Assembly (NCBI GenBank): GCA_963978895.1
Contig: OZ022244.1
Coordinates: 3,116,161 to 3,180,160, forward strand
Reading direction: 5' to 3'
DNA: 64,000 bases
DNA from: Erpobdella octoculata
Lineage: Eukaryota; Annelida; Clitellata; Hirudinida; Erpobdellidae
Shown here: positions 56,506-64,000 of the stretch, piece by piece
Numbering within the stretch: the stretch's first letter is position 1
Layout of the letters: the number at the start of each line of letters is the position of its first letter
The notes under the pieces: generated by a model
What the model was told of the DNA's origin: nothing
Seen by the model: only the letters and a program-made list of their open reading frames with translations
Database searches by the model: none
Made by a program: the position numbers and the translations under genes

Positions 56506-56666
56506 TTATTCAATGTCAAACTTTATGGCATTATTGCAACTATGTGTTTCATTACATTTGTATTCACAGAGTTTAATGCCATCATCTACATTTGGATTAC
56601 ATAGATCTTCATGCCTCTACCAGCCGTATTCTCAACTAATTTTGTAAGGGTATTTCATTTTTGAGC
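56506..56666 (-). pseudogene. L9: Ly6/uPAR-like last exon, decayed; other exons lost
   Basis: The frame matching L11 reads C-N, C-E-Y-K-C and H-S-C-N-N-A before TAA at 56506. It contains an in-frame TGA and TAG in its first third. The acceptor is CAA where L11 has CAG. Between here and the promoter, the segment that in L11 carries exon 2 and exon 1 is missing: flanking words AGTAAAGTACCCAAAT and GAAAATTGAATCTG are only about 60 bp apart at 56746-56812. So exon 2 and the leader were deleted. The TATA box at 57008-57015 remains. Confidence 0.75.
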
Positions 56667-57938
56667 TTGAATAATTTTAATGACGACCATAAAATTAATC
56701 AAATTAATTACTTCTTCAAAAACTAATAAGGTATAATTCAACTCAGTAAAGTACCCAAATTATAATATACATATATAGCACATTTGTGAAAATTGAATCT
56801 GTAAAAAAATGTGATAATTTTTAATAGGTTTTGTTTATTTTAGTAATTAAAACATTTTGTATTGAAATCTCACTAAAATAACAAAATTAATCACAATTTA
56901 AATGTATTGATGAGCAAAATTATTTATTATAAAAATTAGCTATCTACGATTTCTTAAAACTATTTTTGAGAACAGTCTAGTATAGTGTTGTTGTTTTTCA
57001 ACGCTCATATTTATAACCTGAGATCAAAATTGTTTAAGCCACTATTTTTGTACTTTCAATTTGGTAGTTTCAACCAGTTAATTTTTATTATGCATACATG
57101 TAATAGAAAATTGATTTTGCAGTAAAACGATCAACTAAAGCAAGCTTTAATTAATGATTACAAAACTCTATTATAAATAAGGTTTTAGTCGTGGTTAAAA
57201 AAACATGTCTTTACTATCATTTTATTTATAGATGAAGGAATGATATTTTAGTTACTAAAAGTAAAATTAGTGATAATCTGCAAAAATGTGATAGGAGTAG
57301 CAAAATATTTTATGATATTGTCATTTTCAAATTTCCGTTAAAAAATATGCAATTTAGTAATGTAATATTTGTGTAAAAAAACTAAGTTTTGTTTTAAATT
57401 CTAAAATCAGAATTCCGTAAAAGGCCATTGATTTAAAACCAACATTTTTTGTTATAAAAACACATGATTAACTTTTTAAAATTTCACGGTTTACCTCGTT
57501 TTTCAAAATAAGTATTTAAAAACAAAAAAGATAATTTTACGTTTTCTAGATCCAGCTTGTTTTATGCTCACTAAACGAATATTATTATTATTAAGAAAAA
57601 CATCCCTTATTACACGCACTTCTCATCTTCCATCAGAATATCCATCACAATTTAACACCGATTTAATTTTAAATGGAGCACAATTTATCTGACGTTGACC
57701 AGCATATGAAGTCTATTAAAACTATTGTGTCCTGTCTGATTGCGTTGTTTTATTTTTAGCTCCTATGTCTAAAACTTTAGATTAGAAAACAGTTTATAAA
57801 ATAATATAAAATGATCGATTTATTTTTGCTGTTACAAATTTCAAAAGGCCACATTACTGAGCCGTGACTAACAAAACTTGTATTTTTTCACGTAAAGTTT
57901 TATTTGAAAATACAAATAACTGTGAATGTTGTTGTTTT
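56667..57938. other. non-coding interval with the L9 promoter block
   Basis: The promoter block at 57000-57180 is nearly the same as the orphan one at 7440-7600, and similarity continues to about 57420 (AAAAACATGTCTT...). No exon was found. From about 57740 on it is part of the copy duplicated at 63430. Confidence 0.5.
57008..57015 (-). promoter_or_regulatory. TATA box of the L9 promoter block
   Basis: Minus-strand CTCAGGTTATAAATATGAGC, in the shared Ly6 upstream context. Confidence 0.5.
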
Positions 57939-58474
57939 TTAAAATTGCAAGTCAACGATAAACTTTGTAGTATTATTGCAACCATCGGTCTCACAATAAT
58001 AGGTGCATCCATAACAGCGTAGTCTTGAATAGAAATATTCATAGCAACCTCGTACAATTTCGTCAGGCATCATGAAATTTTAAATAATTTAATAATAACA
58101 AATTGAGCTATTTACTTAAAAACGTTTTAAAATAAAATTTAACTTTTAAACGTATTATCAGCAATAATATTACTGGTATCCCATTAAAACGTATCTCTGT
58201 GTAACAAGCTTTAGTTTTATGGTCTTTGCAATAGCTGCTAGTTGGCCGATTGTTCCAGCAAGACATGTTAGATTCTTTTTTACCATCACACTGGACACAG
58301 TAGTTAGCTCCTGGTCTTTCAAATAGAGCTACAACATTTTTTAAAAACTAGTTTTATTAAATCGATAATATCTTTAAAATTTTTTTAATAATTTTTTAAT
58401 TAAGATAACCAAACTTTACCAAATTCCATCTGCAAGCTAATCAGGAAAAAAATAGCTAGCCCATGAAACATCAT
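57939..58474 (-). pseudogene. L10: Ly6/uPAR-like gene with lost splice acceptor and promoter
   Basis: Exon 1 (58474-58420, 55 nt) is an intact leader beginning M-M-F-H-G-L-A with G|GTAAAG. Exon 2 (58328-58174, 155 nt) follows GTTGTAG and encodes Y-C-V-Q-C, S-C, Y-C and A-C-Y. Its only donor, CCA|GTAATA, breaks the family rule that exon 2 is a multiple of three. The exon 3 frame (from about 58073 to 57939) encodes V-R-G-C, R-C, Y-G-C-T-Y-Y-C and D-G-C-N-N before TAA. No AG dinucleotide precedes it within reach in the correct phase. The shared TATA block is absent upstream: the sequence past the leader corresponds to a region beyond the promoter of L8. It is therefore probably silent, although every cysteine is preserved. 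L12 is a near-identical copy. Confidence 0.65.
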
Positions 58475-59823
58475 TATGTAGATTTTATTCAATAAGCTGA
58501 ATGAATCAGATTTTATTCTGCGTATGTATGATAAACATTGAATTTGTAAAAGGATAACTTACTTAAGGTGACATCAAAAAATGTCGGGTGTGTCTCTAGG
58601 TGATCAGGCATTTGAAGTTTCAACATTTTCGCCTCTGTAAAAAATTATTTCTAAAAAACGGTAATTATTCCTATATTTTATTTAATTCATTTCAATTTAT
58701 CAATCAAACTAATTTTACTTTTTCCTTTTCTTAAAAACGATTTTATAAATTTAAATAAATAAATATTTCCAGAGAACATTTAATTTTAGGTTTTCAGGCT
58801 CCTAACCAGAAGCTGATTTCGCTACTTCAAAATTTTTATTTAAAATGTTTAATCAGTTTTCATATCTAAAACAATTTGGCAAGTAATATTTTTTTGTTTT
58901 AAACGTTTTATGTCTCCGATCAAGCTTATATATGTTTGGGCCTAAATAACATGCCAGGCCTGAATTTTCTGTCTATGACAAAACGCTCTATGATTTTAGA
59001 GTACTGCACATTTGATCATTTTTATAGTGCTGTACTCCTAACAAAATATTTCAATCTATTTCCTGGGTGATGTTTTTGTAAAGGAAATGCTAAAAAGTGC
59101 TATATATATCTCATATTGACACTATTGCTCATCATATAGGGTTAGGGCCATGTGAAAATAAAAAAAAATTGAAAATGTCATAACCATACTGCACAGGCCA
59201 GGCCGGGCCGTGAATTTAGTGCCTTCGGACGGGTTGTGCTAAACCTGAAATGAAGGTTGGACGAGGCAAGATTTCTCACAAATCAAAAAATTTAAGTCTA
59301 AAGATGCATCGGTGCCTTCGGATGGGTCGGGCTAAACCTGAAATGAAGGTTGGACGAGGCAAGATTTCTCACAAATCAAAAAATTTAAGTCTAAAGATGC
59401 ATCGGTCCGGGCCCGGAATTTTGGCTTATAAAAACAGCCGAGCCAATTTGTCGACCGACTCGTGCAGTACTCTATTATGGATGCACGGTTCAAATTATGT
59501 AATTTCAAGCGAGCGAAGCCGCGACGGGCACTGCTAGTATAGAATAAAATAAACTTACACTTTGTGAAACATTTTCAGTCAACGAATTAGAAAATTATGA
59601 GGAATTTTGAAAAACAAAGTTTTTTGCGATTCACTTGTTTTTAAATTCATTGAAAAAAACAAATGCGAATATTTTACAAAGCATATAAAATAAATAAATT
59701 TAAAAAAAAATATTGTTTGATATTTTTTGTTTAAATTTAAGTTTTGAAAAACTGACTAAAAAACGTGTGCGTTTTTGTATGAAATTTTTATTTAAAAAAA
59801 ATTACCAAACGTATGAATGTTTT
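58475..59823. other. non-coding interval with GC-rich dispersed repeat
   Basis: AT-rich DNA up to 59190, then the inverted copy of the 14085 repeat (listed separately), then AT-rich DNA. No exon. Confidence 0.5.
59190..59540. repeat. GC-rich dispersed repeat, copy 2, with a 92-bp tandem duplication
   Basis: Two consecutive 92-bp units (59219-59310 and 59311-59402) each start GTGCCTTCGGA(C/T)GGGT and end GATGCATCG, differing at a few bases. The right end (TATGGATGCACGGT ... GCGAGCGAAGCCGCGACGG) is inverted relative to 14085-14155. A 95-residue frame here is a shadow. Confidence 0.75.
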
Positions 59824-60365
59824 TTATTCAATGTTAAACGTTTTAGCATTATTGCAACCATGTGTGTTGTTACAGTAGTACGTGCAGAATGCTATGTTGT
59901 CGTTGTCTTCGAAAGACAAACATTCATCTTTATGCATCGACTTGCTGCAATTTCGATTAATTCGGTACGGCTCCGTCATGTTTGAGCCTGAATAGTTTTA
60001 ATAAAAATCATAAAATTAATAAAATGGTGTGATTACTCAAGAACTGATAAAGTAAAATTGAACTCAGTAAAGTACCCAAATCATAATATACATAGGTGAA
60101 ACATGCTTTAAATCCATTGCGGCATGGCTGAGGCTCTGGTGGATTGTACAGACAAGACATTTCGGTTGTATTTTCACTAACACATATAATGCACTTGAAA
60201 TTTATTGAATTCGAATTGCTTCCATCAAATAGAGCTATAACAATGTTTTTAAAAAGTTGGTCGTTTTATGATCATTTTTATTTAGAATTTGTAATCAAAT
60301 CAACAAACGCTACCGATGTCAACTTGCAGACTGAAAACAAAAAGAATTGCTATACCATGAAACAT
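59824..60365 (-). CDS. L11: secreted Ly6/uPAR-like three-finger protein (3 exons, intact)
   Basis: Coding exons are 60365-60314 (52 nt), 60234-60076 (159 nt) and 59987-59824 (164 nt), 375 nt or 124 residues. Exon 1 begins M-F-H-G-I-A, a leader with G|GTAGCG donor, and is preceded by TTTTTTTACAG about 20 bp before the ATG, so a 5' UTR intron is possible. Exon 2 follows GTTATAG and encodes F-K-C-I-I-C, S-C, P-C and A-C with G|GTACTT donor. Exon 3 follows ATTCAG and encodes N-C, E-C, F-C-T-Y-Y-C and H-G-C-N-N before TAA. All ten cysteines are present. Phase 1 throughout. The TATA box is at 60586-60593. L9 is its decayed paralog. No GPI signal is apparent; function unknown. Confidence 0.83.
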
Positions 60366-61618
60366 TATTGTGAAAATTGAATCTGTAAAAAAACCTTATA
60401 ATTTTAAATTTGTTTTGTTTTTTATTATTTAAAAATGTTGAATTATCATCTTACTTAGATAGCAGAACTAACCGCAATTTGAATGTATTAAGCAGCAAAA
60501 TTAATTTTTTATAAAAGTCAGCTATCTAAGATTTTTAAAACTATTTTTGAGAACAGCAAGCAGTTTCATAGTTCTTCAATGCTCGTATTTATAACCTGAG
60601 ATCAAATTTGTTTGAGCCACCTGTTTATGCGCTTTCAATTTAGTAATTTAAACCAGTCAATTTGTATTTTGCATACTTGTAATAGAAAATTGATGTTATC
60701 TAAAAACGATTAACTTTAAGAAGCTTTTATTAATGACTAAAAACTCTATTTTAACTAACATATTATTCATGGATAAAAAACCTGTTTCAACTATCGTTTT
60801 CTTTATTAATAAAACTGATGTTTTAGTTACTAGAACTGAAACTTTAATGAATGTATTCAGTTTTACTGAAACTTATAAAAAAATATTTTAATTTGACCAA
60901 ACTGAAACTATATAGAAATAAAAATATTAGTTTTATCAGTAAACTACTTGTAGGAAAAGTAATAAACGTTTTAAAAACTAATGCAGTTTTTTTATTTAAA
61001 TGTTTTCTTATTGTTTTAGAAGTCTTTAAATACTAGTTTTCCGGTTATCTGTTGCTCTGCAAGTTTAGATATGTTGTAATTATTTTCTTATTATAGTAAT
61101 TATGATATTTTTTATATTCATTTAGATGATATAAAATAATACAAATTTAACCATTTAATGGTAATTTTTAAAATAGGCCTAGTATTGTTTACAAACTTTT
61201 TTACAAACTTTTTTACAAACTTTTATTTAGGTTACAATCTCTGTTTGTGTATGTGGCTTTCTCTGTACACAAATCTTGCAAGTAAAAGTTAACCAGCTTT
61301 TTAACTAGCTAGAGAGCTGAGATTATCAGCATAGCTTTATATTGAATGACAATACATGATTCAATTACAAAAAAATTTAATTTGAACATTTTTTGTATTT
61401 CTAAATCGGGTGTATTTGAAATAAAAGTTTGTGTTAAAAAACTCTTTTTTTTCCTTAATTTGTTATACAATAATGTTCATTAGAGACCTGTAGTTGATAA
61501 TAATTAGATCTTTTTAACGGTTCTTTCCTCTTTTAGCCGGGTTTGAGACTAATTTGCAAAAGCACAACGGAATTAACTTTATTTGTTTTTTTATATAATT
61601 TATATTATAGTAGACCAC
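60366..61618. other. non-coding interval upstream of L11
   Basis: It holds the L11 promoter block and AT-rich DNA. Around 61195-61240 a (TTTTTTACAAAC)n run of three units occurs. The segment 61225-61440 resembles, in inverted order, 19370-19620. No exon. Confidence 0.45.
60586..60593 (-). promoter_or_regulatory. TATA box of L11
   Basis: Minus-strand CTCAGGTTATAAATACGAGC, about 220 bp upstream of the L11 ATG, within the most complete copy of the shared block (60560-60690). Confidence 0.6.
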
Positions 61619-62424
61619 GTCACTCACTCACTCACTCACTCACTCACTCACTCACTCACTCACTCACTCACTCACTCACTCACTCACTCACTCACTCACT
61701 CACTCACTCACTCACTCACTCACTCACTCACTCACTCACTCACTCACTCACTCACTCACTCACTCACTCACTCACTCACTCACTCACTCACTCACTCACT
61801 CACTCACTCACTCACTCACTCACTCACTCACTCACTCACTCACTCACTCACTCACTCACTCACTCACTCACTCACTCACTCACTCACTCACTCACTCACT
61901 CACTCACTCACTCACTCACTCACTCACTCACTCACTCACTCACTCACTCACTCACTCACTCACTCACTCACTCACTCACTCACTCACTCACTCACTCACT
62001 CACTCACTCACTCACTCACTCACTCACTCACTCACTCACTCACTCACTCACTCACTCACTCACTCACTCACTCACTCACTCACTCACTCACTCACTCACT
62101 CACTCACTCACTCACTCACTCACTCACTCACTCACTCACTCACTCACTCACTCACTCACTCACTCACTCACTCACTCACTCACTCACTCACTCACTCACT
62201 CACTCACTCACTCACTCACTCACTCACTCACTCACTCACTCACTCACTCACTCACTCACTCACTCACTCACTCACTCACTCACTCACTCACTCACTCACT
62301 CACTCACTCACTCACTCACTCACTCACTCACTCACTCACTCACTCACTCACTCACTCACTCACTCACTCACTCACTCACTCACTCACTCACTCACTCACT
62401 CACCACTCACTCACTCACTCACTC
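61619..62424. repeat. (CACT)n microsatellite, about 195 pure units
   Basis: The array is uninterrupted from 61621 to 62400, then a one-unit irregularity and five more units. Thr-His-Ser-Leu frames of 300 or more residues across it are repeat translations. Confidence 0.97.
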
Positions 62425-62533
62425 ATTCTGTCACGCTTACGTAATTAGTCGTATAGACGATATCGATGTGCACGTAAGAATTTATTGCGTGCAGGCGTGT
62501 AATAAAAGTTATTATGCAATTGTACCTATATAC

Positions 62534-62573
62534 CATGGACTCCTAAATAAAAGCTTTTATTTAGGAATCCATT
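62534..62573. mobile_element. 40-bp palindromic micro-element with 8-bp direct repeats
   Basis: The sequence begins CATGGACTCCTAAATAAAAG and its second half is the inverted complement with one mismatch. CTATATAC flanks it exactly on both sides (62526-62533 and 62574-62581). Related palindromes lie at 5892-5989 and, as a half, at 49688-49706. Confidence 0.7.
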
Positions 62574-62879
62574 CTATATACACTCTCAGTTCTAGAGATC
62601 AAAGGAAGTGGCGCTGCAATCAAAAAATATTATATAATGAGATTTAAACAAATTTCAGAAGCAAGGACCACTTTTCAACGATAGCCGTCAATTCACAAGA
62701 AATGTTGTGTATACTGAAATTCTTTAATAACTAATTATTGCACTCTTTAATTTTTACATCCTTTGAATTTATATGAAATACGTTAGTAAATTGGAAAGTT
62801 AAACACAATAAAACATTTAATTAAACATGCTTATATATATACAAAAAAAAATGTTTGGTCATCAAATGTCAATTTGTTT

Positions 62880-62970
62880 TTGTTGACTAGTTTTTATGAA
62901 ATGTATCCAATGTACCTACATCGTAATTTTAAAACATCCGTCCTTGGGACGGGCAAAACCTCTAGTACTT
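62880..62970 (+). repeat. Helentron terminal repeat copy
   Basis: It matches the two repeats at 37675-37860 in inverted orientation: ATCCAATGT, AAAACATCCGTCC with the hairpin CCGTCCTTGGGACGG, and CAAAACCTCTAGT. Confidence 0.65.
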
Positions 62971-63588
62971 TTAGTCCTGTACACCAGGTGTTTCAAGACT
63001 GAAACATATGTAAGTAGGAAACGCCTAAACATTCAACACTAACTGCTGGCAACTTGTAATAGTTTTTTTTTATTGAATACAGACAGTTGACAATTTTAAA
63101 CAGTGTTATAAGTAGGCAAAAAATTTAAATTGTATTAATTTACATGAGCATTTTTCAAACTTTGCTTTGTTAACTGTGACTTAGAAACTTATGTCAAATT
63201 TTTTATAAGTTCTAATACATGCGTGGCCACTGATCCTTCCAGCATATTTTTTTAGCCTCAAGCTCTAGTTGTTTTTTTAAATTTTGATTTTTTTTATCAA
63301 AATTAAAAACTTTCAACATTTAATTTTTCACATTTATTTTGCTTTAATTATTTGAAAATATTGAATTCAAACTTTAATATAATTTCACTTTTTTACAGAT
63401 TGCTATTACCCAATAAGTAATTCAGTACATTTAAGCGTTGTTTTGTTTTTAGCTCCTATGTCTAAAACTTTAGAATAGAAAACAATTTATAAAATAATAT
63501 AAAATGATCAATTTGTTTTTTCTGTTACAAATTTCAAAAAGCCACATTACTGAGCTGAGACTAACAAAATTTGAATGTTGTTGTTTTT

Positions 63589-63978
63589 TTAAAATTGCAG
63601 GTCAACGATAAACTTTGTAGTATTATTGCAACCATCGGTCTCACAATAATAGGTGCATCCATAACAGCGTCGTCTTGAATAGAAATATTCATGGCAACCT
63701 CGTACAATTTCGTCAGGCATCATGACATTTTAAATAATTTAATAATAACAAATTGAGCTATTTACTTAAAAACGTTTTAAAATAAAATTTAACTTTTAAA
63801 CGTATTATCAGCAATAATATTACTGGTATCCCATTAAAACGTATCTTTGTGTAACATGCTTTAGTTTTATGGTTTTTGCAATAGCTGCTAGTTGGTGGAT
63901 TGTCCCAGCAAGACATGTTAGATTCTTTTTTACCATCACACTGGACACAGTAGTTAGCTCCTGGTCTTTCAAATAGAG
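63589..63978 (-). pseudogene. L12: near-identical copy of L10, cut by the window end
   Basis: Exon 2 (63978-63824, 155 nt) and the exon 3 region (about 63723-63589) match L10 with a few substitutions. It shares the out-of-phase CCA|GTAATA donor and the absent acceptor AG. Exon 1 would lie beyond 64000. The duplicated block spans at least 63434 to the window end, matching 57742-58350, with a roughly 40-bp gap near 63572. Confidence 0.7.
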
Positions 63979-64000
63979 CTACAACATTTTTAAATCCTTT

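Larger units (their letters stand above)
62425..63588. other. non-coding interval with Helentron end and SINE-like fragment
   Basis: It contains the palindrome, a Helentron terminal repeat (62880-62970: GAAATGTATCCAATGT, ATCCGTCCTTGGGACGGGCAAAAC) inverted relative to 37675, and a SINE-like fragment at 62975-63035. From about 63434 the sequence matches 57742 onward. No exon. Confidence 0.5.

Noticed and set aside
57854..58057. 67-residue minus frame starting M-Y-E-V-A-M
   Set aside because: It is out of frame with the Ly6 exon that occupies the same bases and lacks the cysteine pattern.
61543..62647. 300-residue Thr-His-Ser-Leu frames
   Set aside because: Pure (CACT)n repeat translation with short unrelated ends.

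Overview
The window is AT-rich genomic DNA of an invertebrate animal. The evidence is short-exon genes with GT-AG introns and TATA-box promoters, BEL/Pao and Ty3-type LTR retrotransposons, LINE and tRNA-SINE debris, Helentron fragments, foldback and hAT elements, and very long pure microsatellites. I cannot name the species. A Gmr1-like capsid in one element would fit a deuterostome, but this is only a hint.

The host content is one gene family. At least twelve loci, all on the minus strand, encode or once encoded small secreted Ly6/uPAR-type three-finger proteins: about positions 1.5-2.8k, 4.6-5.1k, 8.5-9.1k, 19.2-20.0k, 25.2-26.5k, 37.4k, 42.1-43.9k, 54.8-55.4k, 56.5k, 57.9-58.5k, 59.8-60.4k and 63.6-64k. 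I label them L1 to L12 from left to right. Most have three coding exons: a signal peptide, an N-terminal half with a CxxC motif, and a C-terminal half ending C-N-N. Splice phase is 1 throughout. L5 and L7 form a second subtype with two exons ending D-L-C-N, and the lone exon L6 has a similar ending. L2, L5, L7, L8 and L11 look intact. L1, L3, L4, L9 and L10 carry frameshifts, stops, lost splice sites or lost exons. L6 is an orphan exon, and L12 is a recent copy of L10 cut by the window end. Several loci share an upstream block with a TATA box, and copies of that block also stand alone. This is a tandem array under birth-and-death evolution.

Mobile DNA fills the spaces. At 27.7-37.0k a BEL/Pao element is interrupted inside its RNase H region by a 3.2-kb non-autonomous LTR element. 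Both have exact 5-bp target duplications and nearly identical LTRs, so both insertions look young. At 45.8-47.9k and 48.9-50.2k are two foldback-type elements whose inverted ends are built of minisatellite units. At 52.4-53.8k is a hAT-type element with ACCCGA arrays and an exact 8-bp duplication. Smaller items are CR1/L2-like LINE 3' ends, Helentron helicase remnants, a tRNA-derived SINE family, MITEs (one inside the L7 intron) and a 40-bp palindromic micro-element. Pure (GTAT)n, (ATT)n, (TA)n and (CACT)n arrays reach about 780 bp.

Most long open frames other than the retrotransposon ORFs are translations of microsatellites or shadows. No rRNA gene, functional tRNA gene or CRISPR array was seen.
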